64,000 nucleotides of DNA from Clostridiales bacterium (GTDB lineage Bacteria > Bacillota > Clostridia > Oscillospirales > Oscillospiraceae): NCBI GenBank assembly GCA_004556965.1, contig SFFE01000002.1:360085-424084 (forward strand), written 5' to 3'. Below are positions 7,987 to 24,197 of the stretch, piece by piece. A model generated the notes under the pieces. The model was given only the letters and a program-made list of their open reading frames with translations, was not told the origin of the DNA and searched no databases. Position 1 is the stretch's first letter, and each line of letters begins with the position of its first letter. A program made the translations under genes and the position numbers.

Positions 7987-8071
7987 TGGTGCGAGAGATG
8001 AGACTTGAACTCACACGACGGTTGTCACACGCCCCTCAAACGTGCCTGTCTACCGATTCCAGCACTCTCGC
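7987..8071 (-). tRNA. tRNA-Leu (GAG anticodon)
   Basis: Minus-strand class II tRNA. Acceptor arms GCGAGAG (8065-8071) and CTCTCGC pair, the anticodon stem CACGT/GCGTG holds the loop TTGAGGG (anticodon GAG, decoding CTC/CTT), a long variable arm follows, and the T loop reads GTTCAAGTC. The CCA end is encoded at 7987-7989. Confidence 0.95.
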
Positions 8072-8133
8072 ACATGCATTTCTCAAGTGCAAAAGCTATT
8101 ATATCAGAAAAGCCGGAATTGTCAACACCGAAT

Positions 8134-9399
8134 TTACGCGCTTCCGCGAAGTTTTTTGTCCGGAGAAAAGAGCGCGGCGAGCAGCGCTGCGGCCAGTATG
8201 GTCAGCACTACGATCAGCGCTCCGGCGCCGTAAGACATCGGCAGCAGGTAGCGCAGCTTCAGATACGCGTGGTAGCCGAGCAGGGAAGCAAACTCACACA
8301 GCAGCGGCAGGGGAGCGAGCCGTAGGTCTACGACGGCGAGCGCGAGCGTCAGAATGTCGGCGGCGAAGAAGTACCGATCATGCATATGCGGAAGGAAAAA
8401 CGGAATCGCAGCCGCGAGCAGCACCGCGGCAATCAACAGCGCATGGTCGGAACAGGCGTCCCGGCGTTTCCAGATCAGGATCGCCAGCAGCACGATCACG
8501 AGCGCGGCGGCAAGGATGCCGAGCTTTCCTGCAAGCGCCGGATTCTGCACATTGGAAAACAGGGCAAATACCGACGAAGAATTGTAATTCAGCCCGTCTC
8601 CGATGCTGCCGGTCTGCGACAGACTGATCGTCAGCGCCTCCCACAGCGGCCGGCCGGCCAGCACGGCGGGCAGCACCATCAGAACGCACACCGATGGAAA
8701 AAACAGAAAGTGCCAAAGCTTGACGCGCCGCGCCAGCAAAAACAGCAGAAAGACCGGCAGAACGAACACGGCCTGCAATTTAAAGGAGAAGGCGGCGGCG
8801 ATGCTCGCCATGCCCAGCGCGGGGTGCCCGGCAAGAACCAGCCAAACGCTCAGCACCGCGAAGGCGGTGTAAATGCTGTCACATTGCCCCCACAGCGCGC
8901 CGTTGAGCACGACCGTCGGCCAGAACAGCACGAGGAAAAAGCAGGCCAGCCGCCGGGCAGGGGAGCGGACAAAGCGCCCCGCAAGTTGCATGACCGCCCA
9001 CGCGAGCACCACGTCGAAGAAAATGCTCAGCAACTTGATGAGGTACAGATCGGGGATCGGCGAGCGGGAGAACAGCGCCAGAAAGAAGAGATACGGTACA
9101 TTATAATTCCCGACCGGCATTCCCAGCGCGGAGAGACCCCCGTTCTGGCGGAAAAAGTCCACCCAGACCGCCAGAAAGTTCTGATAATCCAGAGTTTCAT
9201 ACGGCAGGCAGAGCCCACGCAGCACGAACGCCGCCGCCAGCAGACTGGCGGAGACCAGCACATGCTTCGCTGTGGGCAGCACGCCGGACAGACGCAGCAG
9301 CAACAGCGCCAGTGCAGCCTCCGCAATCAACAACAGTACCACCCGAATGTCCAAGTCCGCGGCGCCTCCCATCGAATTTTGGCAATAAAAAAGCGGCAA
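8134..9399 (-). CDS. GT-C type membrane glycosyltransferase-like protein
   Basis: A 421-residue integral membrane protein with about 11-12 hydrophobic spans. An acidic first loop with YETLDYQNFLAVWVDFF, WGQCDSIY and PHMHDRYFF are typical of polyprenol-phosphate-sugar-dependent GT-C enzymes (GT39/GT87-like), which transfer sugars on the outer face of the membrane. The TTG at 9399 is taken as start because GGAGGAAAGG lies just before it; the ATG at 9372 has no ribosome site. It is divergent from rpoB and has no partner genes, so acceptor and sugar are unknown. Confidence 0.7.
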   Translation of the reverse strand: MPLFYCQNSMGGAADLDIRVVLLLIAEAALALLLLRLSGVLPTAKHVLVSASLLAAAFVLRGLCLPYETLDYQNFLAVWVDFFRQNGGLSALGMPVGNYNVPYLFFLALFSRSPIPDLYLIKLLSIFFDVVLAWAVMQLAGRFVRSPARRLACFFLVLFWPTVVLNGALWGQCDSIYTAFAVLSVWLVLAGHPALGMASIAAAFSFKLQAVFVLPVFLLFLLARRVKLWHFLFFPSVCVLMVLPAVLAGRPLWEALTISLSQTGSIGDGLNYNSSSVFALFSNVQNPALAGKLGILAAALVIVLLAILIWKRRDACSDHALLIAAVLLAAAIPFFLPHMHDRYFFAADILTLALAVVDLRLAPLPLLCEFASLLGYHAYLKLRYLLPMSYGAGALIVVLTILAAALLAALFSPDKKLRGSA

Positions 9400-9444
9400 G
9401 AGACACCTTTCCTCCCGCCGAATCGAAAATTCACAAAATATTGC

Positions 9445-9474
9445 TTGACATTCTGTATAACAGAATGGTAAAAT
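9445..9474 (+). promoter_or_regulatory. rpoBC promoter with an internal inverted repeat
   Basis: TTGACA (9445-9450), 18 bases and TAAAAT (9469-9474). Between the two hexamers lies TTCTG-TATAA-CAGAA (9451-9465), a perfect inverted repeat placed where a repressor or activator could bind. Confidence 0.7.
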
Positions 9475-9479
9475 ATCAC

Positions 9480-9625
9480 GCTATGACTTTTTGCGGCAGG
9501 GGAAACTCCCCCACTTTCATCACACTAGTATTGTACAGGAACGGCCGCAAAAATGCAACAGGGCTTAAAAAGTATTTAACAACCGAACCGGGTGTTTGAA
9601 AACTCGAAGAAAAGGAGTGTTCGCG
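9480..9625 (+). other. Structured 5' leader of rpoB
   Basis: The leader of about 145 bases contains a closing stem TTTTTGCGGC (9488-9497) / GCCGCAAAAA (9544-9553) with an inner GGGG/CCCC hairpin near 9499-9511. No reading frame or terminator is evident. It could be a site for autogenous control of RNA polymerase synthesis; this is inference. Confidence 0.4.
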
Positions 9626-13351
<3,726 letters not shown>

Positions 13352-13354
13352 AAT

Positions 13355-17080
<3,726 letters not shown>

Positions 17081-17093
17081 TCCAAAGAAAATA

Positions 17094-17127
17094 TGCCGGG
17101 CTGCAAAATGCGGCCCGGCACATTTTT
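17094..17127 (+). terminator. Terminator after rpoC
   Basis: TGCCGGGC (17094-17101) pairs with GCCCGGCA (17113-17120), followed by CATTTTTG. Confidence 0.85.
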
Positions 17128-17151
17128 GCGTATGGAATGATGATTTTAGAC

Positions 17152-17180
17152 TTGCAGTTTGTTCTGGTTTCTCATATAAT
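17152..17180 (+). promoter_or_regulatory. Promoter of the EamA transporter gene
   Basis: TTGCAG (17152-17157), 17 bases and a perfect TATAAT (17175-17180), 22 bases before the start codon. Confidence 0.65.
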
Positions 17181-17201
17181 TGCAAAAAGTGAGGGGCGAT
17201 T

Positions 17202-18080
17202 ATGAAAAACCGGAAACAACTTTTCAAATACCTGATCTCGCTGCTGATTTTCGGCATGAACGGGATCGTTGCAAACCAGATTGCCATGACCAGCGAGCAG
17301 ATCGTCCTGTCGCGTACGATCATCGGCGGCGCATTGCTGGTGATTTTATTTTTTGCCACGCGGCAGCAGCTCCACAAGGAGGCGATCCGCCGCCAGTGGC
17401 CGGTGCTGCTGCTGTCCGGCGCGGCGATGGGGCTGAGCTGGATTTTCCTGTTCGGTGCGTACCGACTCTCGAGCGTCAGCATGGCGACGCTGTTGTACTA
17501 CAGCGGGCCGGTGTTTGTGCTGCTTCTGGCGCCGGTGCTGTTCCGCGAAAAGCTGACGGGGCAGCATCTTGTGGGCATTGTCGTGGTGCTGGCGGGCATG
17601 TTCCTCGTCAACGGCGTGGGAGCGTCATTTTCGGGCCTCTCGCTCGGGTTTGTGTATGGCGTGCTGTCCGCGCTGCTGTATGCGGCGATGATCCTCGCGT
17701 GCAAGCATGTGACCGGCATCGCCGGGCTGGAGCGCACGACGATCCAGATCCTTGTGGCCTGTGCGGTGGTGGCGGTGTACAATCTTGCGACCGACCAGCC
17801 TCCGGTATCGTGGAGCACGGAATCCGTCCTTGCGACGGCCGTGCTCGGCGTTGTGAATACGGGCGCTGCGTGCTACCTTTACTTTTCCTCCATCCCGGAG
17901 CTGCCCGCGCAGACCGTCGCGGTTTGCAGCTATCTCGACCCGCTGTCGGCGCTGGTGTTCTCGGCGCTGTTTCTGGACGAGCGGATGAGCGCCGTACAGA
18001 TGGTCGGCGCGGCGTGCATTTTGGGCGGCGCTGCGTTTGCGGAGCTGTACAAAGGGAAAAAACGAAGCGGTGCCGTTTAA
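17202..18080 (+). CDS. EamA-family (DMT superfamily) transporter
   Basis: A 292-residue membrane protein with ten hydrophobic spans arranged as two EamA repeats (about 10-137 and 150-285). The second half contains LEPLSA-like wording (YLDPLSALVFSALFLDERM), typical of drug/metabolite exporters such as RhaT/YdcZ-type proteins. The ATG follows GAGGGGCG. The gene has its own promoter and sits alone between rpoC and the 18162 cluster. Substrate cannot be told from sequence; efflux of metabolites or amino acids is usual for the family. Confidence 0.88.
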   Translation: MKNRKQLFKYLISLLIFGMNGIVANQIAMTSEQIVLSRTIIGGALLVILFFATRQQLHKEAIRRQWPVLLLSGAAMGLSWIFLFGAYRLSSVSMATLLYYSGPVFVLLLAPVLFREKLTGQHLVGIVVVLAGMFLVNGVGASFSGLSLGFVYGVLSALLYAAMILACKHVTGIAGLERTTIQILVACAVVAVYNLATDQPPVSWSTESVLATAVLGVVNTGAACYLYFSSIPELPAQTVAVCSYLDPLSALVFSALFLDERMSAVQMVGAACILGGAAFAELYKGKKRSGAV

Positions 18081-18161
18081 CGTTCACAAAATCTTGATAT
18101 ATTTCGGCGATCCGTGTGATAGGATAAAGGAAGATTGATTTCTGCCGAAAGGTGATCCGAT

Positions 18162-18566
18162 ATGAGAGCTCGGCTTGCAAAATTTATGATGGGCCGGAAC
18201 GGCGCGGACGCACTAAACCGGATGCTGTCCATCGTGGTGCTTGTGCTTTTGGTCGTGGGTCTGTTTGTCCGCGGCCGCGGCGCGGCGGCGCTGTCCAGCA
18301 TCGCCCTTGTACTGCTGATTTATATCTACTTCCGCATGTTCTCCCGCAACATCTACCAGCGGCAGAAGGAAAACGGCGCGTATCTCCGGCTGCGTTACCG
18401 GGTGACGAGCGGCGTGCGCGGCATGGTGGACCGCTGGCATCAGCGCAAGGATTTCCGCTTTTTCAAATGCCCGGCCTGCCGGACGCGGCTGCGTGTTCCG
18501 CGCGGAAAAGGGAAGATCAACATTGTCTGCCGCAAGTGCGGCACTTCGTTCCAGCGCAAGACCTGA
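18162..18566 (+). CDS. Small membrane protein with C-terminal zinc ribbon
   Basis: A 134-residue protein. Residues about 22-65 form two hydrophobic segments; the cytosolic C-terminus carries CPAC (about 103-106) and CRKC (about 124-127), a four-Cys zinc ribbon in FFKCPACRTRLRVPRGKGKI. It starts at an ATG after GAAAGGTG. It is followed after 22 bases by the DUF5685 gene and then the DnaJ gene, a grouping I associate with Firmicutes; function is unknown, but the partnership with a J-protein suggests a role in protein folding or assembly at the membrane. Confidence 0.7.
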   Translation: MRARLAKFMMGRNGADALNRMLSIVVLVLLVVGLFVRGRGAAALSSIALVLLIYIYFRMFSRNIYQRQKENGAYLRLRYRVTSGVRGMVDRWHQRKDFRFFKCPACRTRLRVPRGKGKINIVCRKCGTSFQRKT

Positions 18567-18588
18567 TTTTTAAGAGAGGAACGAGCCA

Positions 18589-19440
18589 TTGTTCGGTTAT
18601 ATCATTGCCAACCAAAAGCTGCTGTCAAAAGCACAGCTCAGCCGCTACAAGGGCTGCTACTGCGGCTTGTGCCACGTGCTCAAGCAGCGGCACGGCTTTT
18701 TCGGCCGTGTGGCGCTGACCTATGACATGACGTTTCTGGTGCTGCTGCTGACGGCGATGTATGAGCCGGAGGAGCAGTCTCGTATGGAGACGTGCGTGGC
18801 GCACCCGTTCCGGAAGCATTACTGCTGGCAGTCCGCGGTGACGGACTATGCCGCCGACATGAACGTCGCGCTGGCGTACCACAACTGCCGGGACGACTGG
18901 GAGGACGATGGCAGTGTGCTGCAGTTCTGGGAGGCGGAGTTTCTCACCGAGCGGTATCAGGCGGTCTGCGCGCAGTATCCGCGCCAGTGCGGTGCGATCG
19001 AGCGGTGCATGACGGAGCTGTCGGAGATCGAGCACGCCGGGATACAGGAGCCGGACGCAGCAGCCGGGTGCTTCGGCCGTCTGATGGGCGAGCTGTTTGT
19101 GATGGACGGGCTTTGGAGCGCGTATCTGCGGCCGTTTGGAGAGGCGCTGGGGCGCTTTATCTACCTGCTCGACGCGGTCATCGACCTGCGTGAGGACAAG
19201 CGGCGCGGCCGCTACAACCCGCTTCTGGCGCTGGACGCCGCCGGATATGGGCGAGACGATTACAAAGCAATTTTGACCACGCAGCTCGGCGCATGCGCGG
19301 AGACGTTTGAAAAACTGCCGCTGGTGCAGGATGCGGAGCTGCTGCGCAACATTTTATATTCCGGTGTCTGGCAGCGGTACGAGGCGGCCATGGCAAAACA
19401 GAAACAAACAGGAGGAACGCCGGATGAAAGACCCATATGA
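18589..19440 (+). CDS. DUF5685 family protein
   Basis: A 283-residue protein starting at TTG 18589 behind GAGAGGAACG. The N-terminus MFGYIIANQKLLSKAQLSRY followed by KGCYCGLCHVL, with paired Cys, and the later AVTDYAADMNVALAYHNCRDDWEDD are characteristic of the DUF5685 family. The helical pattern and the acid-rich DDWEDD/DLREDKRRGRYNP motifs resemble isoprenoid-synthase-like folds, which is only a suggestion. The gene overlaps the next (DnaJ) by 17 bases, so the two are translationally coupled. Function of the family is not known. Confidence 0.75.
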   Translation: MFGYIIANQKLLSKAQLSRYKGCYCGLCHVLKQRHGFFGRVALTYDMTFLVLLLTAMYEPEEQSRMETCVAHPFRKHYCWQSAVTDYAADMNVALAYHNCRDDWEDDGSVLQFWEAEFLTERYQAVCAQYPRQCGAIERCMTELSEIEHAGIQEPDAAAGCFGRLMGELFVMDGLWSAYLRPFGEALGRFIYLLDAVIDLREDKRRGRYNPLLALDAAGYGRDDYKAILTTQLGACAETFEKLPLVQDAELLRNILYSGVWQRYEAAMAKQKQTGGTPDERPI

Positions 19441-20065
19441 AGTCCTCGGTGTCTCCAGAGATGCATCAGACGAAGAAATCAAGGCGGCTTACCGAAAGCT
19501 CGCCAAAAAATATCACCCCGACCGCAATCCGAACGACCCATACGCAGCGGAGAGAATGAACGAGATCAACGCCGCCTATGACCAGATCAAAAACGGCACG
19601 GCCAACGCTTACGGCGCCGGCGGCGCTTATGGCAATTCCGGCGGCTACAGCGGATACGGCGGCTACGGCGGCTGGGGCGCGAACTCCGGCGCGGGCGCGC
19701 AGCAGCGCACGGAGTATCAGGCGGCGATGAATTACATCAACACCGGGCACTTTCAGGAGGCGCTCAACGCGCTCTCCGGCGTGCCGGCGGATGCGCGCGA
19801 CGGCACGTGGTTTTTCCTCAGTGCGGTGGCAAATTCCGCGCTCGGCAACCGGGTCACGGCGCTGGAGCATGCGCGCCGCGCCGCGGCGATGGAGCCGAAC
19901 AACATGCAGTTCCAGCAGCTTGTGCGCGAGCTGGAGTCCGGCGGCGCGGCATACGCCACGTACAGCTCGCGTTACCCGAACACCGGCTTCGGAACCGGGA
20001 GCTGGTGCGCAGACATGTGCCTGCTCAATCTCTGCTGTAATCCGTGCTTCAGCCCCTGCTGCTGA
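19424..20065 (+). CDS. DnaJ-domain protein with Gly-rich linker and Cys-rich tail
   Basis: A 213-residue protein. Residues 1-60 are a J domain with the HPD motif at 31-33, able to stimulate DnaK ATPase. A Gly/Tyr-rich linker (about 66-92) follows, then a TPR-like helical region (about 100-175), and a C-terminus with seven Cys in CADMCLLNLCCNPCFSPCC. The ATG at 19424 follows GGAGGAACG and lies inside the end of the DUF5685 gene. It lacks the G/F-zinc and substrate domains of true DnaJ, so it is a specialised J-protein, probably serving the two upstream gene products. Confidence 0.85.
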   Translation: MKDPYEVLGVSRDASDEEIKAAYRKLAKKYHPDRNPNDPYAAERMNEINAAYDQIKNGTANAYGAGGAYGNSGGYSGYGGYGGWGANSGAGAQQRTEYQAAMNYINTGHFQEALNALSGVPADARDGTWFFLSAVANSALGNRVTALEHARRAAAMEPNNMQFQQLVRELESGGAAYATYSSRYPNTGFGTGSWCADMCLLNLCCNPCFSPCC

Positions 20066-20092
20066 CAGAACTGAACAATGAAACAAACAAAC

Positions 20093-20143
20093 GAGTAGTG
20101 TTGATCACGTAAATCCAGTTGATGAACACTGCTCTTTTTATTT
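20093..20143 (+). promoter_or_regulatory. Leader hairpin-terminator L1 (first copy of a three-copy family)
   Basis: GAGTAGTGTT (20093-20102) pairs with AACACTGCTC (20125-20134), the stem continues with ATCA/TGAT inside, and TTTTTATTT follows. The loop holds CGTAAATCCAGT. The same loop word and a preceding TAGYGT occur in L2 (23836) and L3 (24198). It lies between the DnaJ gene and the ABC exporter, 20 bases before the exporter start. A six-codon frame (MKQTNE) ends inside the stem. Confidence 0.65.
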
Positions 20144-20162
20144 GGAAAGGATTCCGATACAG

Positions 20163-21908
20163 ATGTTCAAAGAACTTGCAAAAAGCATCCGGGAATATAA
20201 AAAGGTTTCGATCGCAACCCCGATTCTGGAGGGGTTGGAGGTCGCGATGGAATGCATCATTCCCTTTATCATTGCGAACTTGGTGAATGAGATCAAGGCG
20301 GGCTGCACGCTCGGCGTGATCGTCCGGTATGGAGGGCTTCTGGTCGTTATGGCTGCGCTTTCGCTCCTGTTTGGCGCGCTGGCGGGCAGCACCTGTGCGA
20401 CGGCCTCCTGCGGACTGGCGAAAAATCTCCGCAAGGATCTGTTCTACAGCATTCAGAGCTACTCGTTCGAAAACATCGACAAGTTTCTGGCCTCGTCTCT
20501 GGTGACGCGCATGACGACGGACGTCACCAATGTGCAAAACGCGTATATGATGCTCATCCGAACGGCCATCCGCGCGCCGCTGATGCTGGTGTTTGCTTTT
20601 GTGATGGCTTTCCTCATGGGCGGGAGGATGGCATGGATTTTCCTGCTTGTTTTACCGCTGCTCGCCGTGGGACTGGGACTTGTGATCTATAAGACCATGC
20701 CGCTGTTCAAAAAGGTGTTCAAGAAGTATGACCGGCTGAACGGCTCCATTCAGGAAAATGTGAAAGCCATGCGCGTGGTCAAAGCGTTTGTTCGGGAGGA
20801 CTACGAGCAGAACAAATTCGACGCCGCAGCGGAGGAGGTCTGTGCCGATTTCACCAGAGCGGAGCGGATTCTGGCACTGAACGGGCCGATGATGCAGTTT
20901 TGCATCTACACGGTGATGGTTTTTGTTTTGTCCTTCGGGTCGTACACCATCATTACTTCGCGCGGTCTCGATCTGGACGTGGGGCAGTTTTCCGCCCTGC
21001 TGACGTACAGCTTTATGATGCTCAACAGCCTGATGATGCTGTCCATGGTGTTCGTGATGATTCTGATGGCCGACGAATCGGGCAAACGCATCGTGGAGGT
21101 TCTGACGGAAACGAGCACGCTCACAAATCCGGAACATCCTCTGTACGACGTTGCAGATGGCTCCGTCTCCTTTGAGCATGTCAGCTTCAAGTATTCGCCG
21201 CAGGCGGAGCGGATGGCGCTGGAAGATATCGACTTGCACATCCGGCCCGGCGAGACCATCGGCATCATCGGCGGCACCGGCTCCTCCAAATCCTCACTGA
21301 TCCAGTTGATTCCCCGCCTGTATGACGTGACGGAGGGCGTCGTCCGGGTCGGCGGGGCGGACGTGCGCGATTACGATCTGAAAACGCTGCGCAATCAGGT
21401 GGCGGTGGTGCTGCAAAAGAACGTTTTGTTTTCCGGAACGATCCGGGAAAACCTCCGCTGGGGCAATCCGGATGCCACGGATGAGGAGCTGGTGCAGGCC
21501 TGCAGGCTGGCCTGCGCGGACGAGTTCATTTCGCAGCTCCCCGCGGGCTACGATACCTACATCGAGCAGGGGGGCGCCAATGTGTCCGGCGGGCAGAAGC
21601 AGCGGCTGTGCATTGCCAGAGCGCTGCTGAAAAAGCCCAAAATCCTGATTCTGGACGATTCCACGAGCGCGGTGGATACGAAGACCGATGCCAGAATTCG
21701 CAAGGCAATGCGGGAATACATCCCGGAGACGACCAAGATCATCATCGCCCAGCGCACGGCCTCCGTGGAGGATGCAGACCGGATCGTTGTGATGGACGGC
21801 GGCAGGCTCCACGCCATCGGCACGCATACGGAGCTTCTGGCAAACAACGCGATCTATCGCGAGATTTATACCTCTCAGAACAAGGCGGGTGACAGCATTG
21901 GAGCGTAA
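20163..21908 (+). CDS. Heterodimeric ABC exporter, degenerate-site subunit
   Basis: An ABC half-transporter of 581 residues: six membrane spans (about 1-310) and an ATPase domain. Walker A is GGTGSSKSS, the signature VSGGQKQRL is consensus, and Walker B reads LILDDSTSAVD with Asp in place of the catalytic Glu. This pattern is that of the degenerate subunit in exporters such as BmrCD or TM287/288. The start is taken at ATG 20163 behind GGAAAGGA; a TTG at 20142 falls in the leader terminator. It overlaps the next gene by 20 bases. Multidrug or peptide efflux is likely. Confidence 0.9.
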   Translation: MFKELAKSIREYKKVSIATPILEGLEVAMECIIPFIIANLVNEIKAGCTLGVIVRYGGLLVVMAALSLLFGALAGSTCATASCGLAKNLRKDLFYSIQSYSFENIDKFLASSLVTRMTTDVTNVQNAYMMLIRTAIRAPLMLVFAFVMAFLMGGRMAWIFLLVLPLLAVGLGLVIYKTMPLFKKVFKKYDRLNGSIQENVKAMRVVKAFVREDYEQNKFDAAAEEVCADFTRAERILALNGPMMQFCIYTVMVFVLSFGSYTIITSRGLDLDVGQFSALLTYSFMMLNSLMMLSMVFVMILMADESGKRIVEVLTETSTLTNPEHPLYDVADGSVSFEHVSFKYSPQAERMALEDIDLHIRPGETIGIIGGTGSSKSSLIQLIPRLYDVTEGVVRVGGADVRDYDLKTLRNQVAVVLQKNVLFSGTIRENLRWGNPDATDEELVQACRLACADEFISQLPAGYDTYIEQGGANVSGGQKQRLCIARALLKKPKILILDDSTSAVDTKTDARIRKAMREYIPETTKIIIAQRTASVEDADRIVVMDGGRLHAIGTHTELLANNAIYREIYTSQNKAGDSIGA

Positions 21909-23790
21909 AAAAGGGAAAAAGCGCACAATCGGCCGGCTGTTCCGCATGATGTGCAATTTCTATCCGGTCCTGCTGCCTGCCGCGGTGCTGTGTATCGTGT
22001 TCAACGCAGTGGTCAGCTCGATCCCCTCGGTCTTTATGCAGAATATCATTGCAGTGGTGGAGGGGAGCTGGCAGAGCGGCGACTGGAGCGCGGTCGGGCC
22101 GCAGATTCTCCGGCTGGTCGTCCTGCTGGCGGTCTTTTATCTCCTGTCGCTGCTGGCGGGCTTTACTTACAATCAGTTCATGGCCATCATCACGCAGGGA
22201 ACGTTGAAAAAGCTGCGCGAGCGCATGTTCGGCGGCATGCAGCGCCTGCCCGTCAAATACTTTGACACGAACAACCACGGGGATATCATGAGCTACTACA
22301 CCAACGATATCGACGCCCTGCGGCAGATGATCTCGCAGAGCTTCCCGCAGCTGCTCGTTTCGGCGATCACCGTTCTCACGATTTTCTGCATCATGCTCTA
22401 TTACTGCGTCTGGCTGACGCTGGTTGTGCTGTTGGGTGTGGCGGTGAGCATCTGGGTCACAAAAAAGCTGGGCGGCGGCTCAGCCAAATACTTCTTCCGC
22501 CAGCAGACTGCCCTTGGCAAGGTCGAGGGCTTTGCCGAGGAAATGCTCAACGGCCAGAAGGTCATCAAGGTCTTCTGCCACGAGGAGGCGAGCAAGGCGG
22601 ACTTTGACCGGCTGAATGAAGAACTCTTCACCGTGTCCGAACGCGCCAACAAGTATGCCAATACGCTGGGGCCGATCCTGAACAACATCGGAAACGTCCT
22701 GTATGTGATCGTTGCCATCGTGGGCGGCGTGCTGCTGCTTTCCGATGTGCCGAATCTGAGCCTGTCCGGGCTGGCCATTCAAATCAGTATTGTAGTACCG
22801 TTTCTCAATATGACGAAGCAGTTCGTCGGCAACATCGGCCAGGTCTCGCATCAGGTCAACGCTGTCGTCATGGGACTGGCCGGCGCGGAGCGCATTTTCG
22901 GCCTGATGGATGAGCAGCCGGAGATGGACAGCGGCTCTGTGACGCTGGTCAACGCGCGCGAGGAGAACGGCACGCTGACGGAATGCGCGGAGCGGACCGG
23001 CGTCTGGGCATGGAAGCAGCCTCATCCGGAGAACGGCACGGCCACCTATACCAGATTGACGGGGGATGTGCGCCTGTTCGGCGTGGACTTTGCCTATGAG
23101 CCGGGGAAGACGGTGCTGCACAACGTGAGCCTGTACGCAAAGCCGGGGCAGAAGGTGGCGTTTGTCGGCGCGACCGGCGCCGGCAAGACGACCATCACGA
23201 ATCTGCTCAACCGGTTTTATGACATCGCGGACGGGAAGATCTGCTATGACGGCATCAACATCAATCAAATCTGCAAGAGCGACCTGCGGCGCTCCCTCGG
23301 CATCGTCCTGCAGGACACCAATTTGTTCACCGGTACCGTTATGGAAAACATCCGGTACGGCCGGCTGGACGCGACGGACGCGGAATGCATTGCCGCGGCG
23401 AAGCTGGCGGGAGCGGACGATTTCATCACGCGCCTGCCGCAGGGCTACCAGACCCTCCTGACCGGGAACGGCGCGAATCTTTCGCAGGGGCAGCGGCAGT
23501 TGGTCTCCATTGCACGCGCCGCTGTGGCAGACCCGCCGGTGATGATCCTGGACGAGGCGACCTCTTCCGTGGACACCAGAACAGAGGCCATCGTCCAGCG
23601 CGGCATGGATGCGCTGATGGAGGGGAGAACAGTGTTTGTCATCGCGCACCGCCTGTCCACGGTTAAAAATTCGGACGTCATTCTGGTGCTGGAGCACGGC
23701 CGCATCATCGAGCGCGGCACACACGACGATTTGCTGGCGCAGAAGGGCCAGTATTACCAGCTTTACACCGGAGCGTTTGAGCTGGAGTAA
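21889..23790 (+). CDS. Heterodimeric ABC exporter, consensus-site subunit
   Basis: A 633-residue partner of the previous protein with six spans and an ATPase domain. Walker A is GATGAGKTT, Walker B is MILDEATSSVD with the catalytic Glu, but the signature reads LSQGQRQLV in place of LSGGQ. Combined with the first subunit this leaves one full ATP site and one degenerate site, as expected for a heterodimer. An insert of about 40 residues (near 345-385) between the membrane and ATPase domains is common in this group. Start at GTG 21889 or TTG 21898; both lie within the upstream gene, so coupling is tight. Confidence 0.9.
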   Translation: MTALERKKGKKRTIGRLFRMMCNFYPVLLPAAVLCIVFNAVVSSIPSVFMQNIIAVVEGSWQSGDWSAVGPQILRLVVLLAVFYLLSLLAGFTYNQFMAIITQGTLKKLRERMFGGMQRLPVKYFDTNNHGDIMSYYTNDIDALRQMISQSFPQLLVSAITVLTIFCIMLYYCVWLTLVVLLGVAVSIWVTKKLGGGSAKYFFRQQTALGKVEGFAEEMLNGQKVIKVFCHEEASKADFDRLNEELFTVSERANKYANTLGPILNNIGNVLYVIVAIVGGVLLLSDVPNLSLSGLAIQISIVVPFLNMTKQFVGNIGQVSHQVNAVVMGLAGAERIFGLMDEQPEMDSGSVTLVNAREENGTLTECAERTGVWAWKQPHPENGTATYTRLTGDVRLFGVDFAYEPGKTVLHNVSLYAKPGQKVAFVGATGAGKTTITNLLNRFYDIADGKICYDGININQICKSDLRRSLGIVLQDTNLFTGTVMENIRYGRLDATDAECIAAAKLAGADDFITRLPQGYQTLLTGNGANLSQGQRQLVSIARAAVADPPVMILDEATSSVDTRTEAIVQRGMDALMEGRTVFVIAHRLSTVKNSDVILVLEHGRIIERGTHDDLLAQKGQYYQLYTGAFELE

Positions 23791-23800
23791 AAAAGTTTCT

Positions 23801-23829
23801 TTGACTTTTTCAAAAAAACAGCGTATAAT
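23801..23829 (+). promoter_or_regulatory. Promoter of the 79-aa/MATE unit
   Basis: TTGACT (23801-23806), 17 bases, TATAAT (23824-23829). The start point would fall near 23836, which is exactly the first base of the L2 hairpin. Confidence 0.75.
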
Positions 23830-23835
23830 AATCAT

Positions 23836-23890
23836 AACAGCGTGTAGCGTAACTGCGTAAATCCAGTTGCTTTCCACGCTGTTTTTCATT
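23836..23890 (+). promoter_or_regulatory. Leader hairpin-terminator L2
   Basis: AACAGCGTG (23836-23844) pairs with CACGCTGTT (23875-23883), followed by TTTTTCATTTT. An inner stem GTAACTG/CAGTTGC displays the loop CGTAAATC. It shares CGTAAATCCAGTTG with L1 and GTGTAGCGT with L3. Because the transcript begins at the hairpin, RNA polymerase would meet a terminator after about 50 bases, a classic attenuator position. Confidence 0.7.
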
Positions 23891-23938
23891 TTCGGCGTCA
23901 TGTTTCAGGGACGGTGACCGCCAGAGGGAGGTGCGCGA

Positions 23939-24178
23939 ATGAAACGAGTCAAGGCAGCTTGCATCTGCCAGACGCTGCATTTCATGCTGAAGGAAGACCT
24001 TGAGCATACATACGCGGCAAAGCAGGTGCGGGATGAGGTCGAGCATTACAAGCAGACGCTCGAACGAAACCGGGTGCGGCATCGGATCGTAGAGGAAACC
24101 GTGCAGCCCGATGATTCCATCATCATCAAAGTAATCAAGCAATACAATCAAAGCCCGGTTGGAGAGTATCTGAACTGA
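23939..24178 (+). CDS. Conserved-looking 79-residue protein, function unknown
   Basis: A small soluble protein starting at an ATG 7 bases after GGGAGG. It begins MKRVKAACICQTLHF with two Cys, has a charged helical centre (EDLEHTYAAKQVRDEVEHYK) and ends KIIKQYN-like (IIIKVIKQYNQSPVGEYLN, a beta-strand plus tail). It sits alone between leader L2, which has its own promoter, and leader L3 before the MATE gene, so it is made only if L2 is passed and shares a transcript with the pump. I cannot assign a family; a regulatory or sensor role in the efflux locus is one possibility. Confidence 0.65.
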   Translation: MKRVKAACICQTLHFMLKEDLEHTYAAKQVRDEVEHYKQTLERNRVRHRIVEETVQPDDSIIIKVIKQYNQSPVGEYLN

Positions 24179-24197
24179 CCGGAACCCAAAAGTGTGT

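Noticed and set aside
20082..20099. Leader peptide MKQTNE before L1 as proof of translational attenuation
   Set aside because: No ribosome site before its ATG and no equivalent frame before L2 or L3; kept only as a remark.
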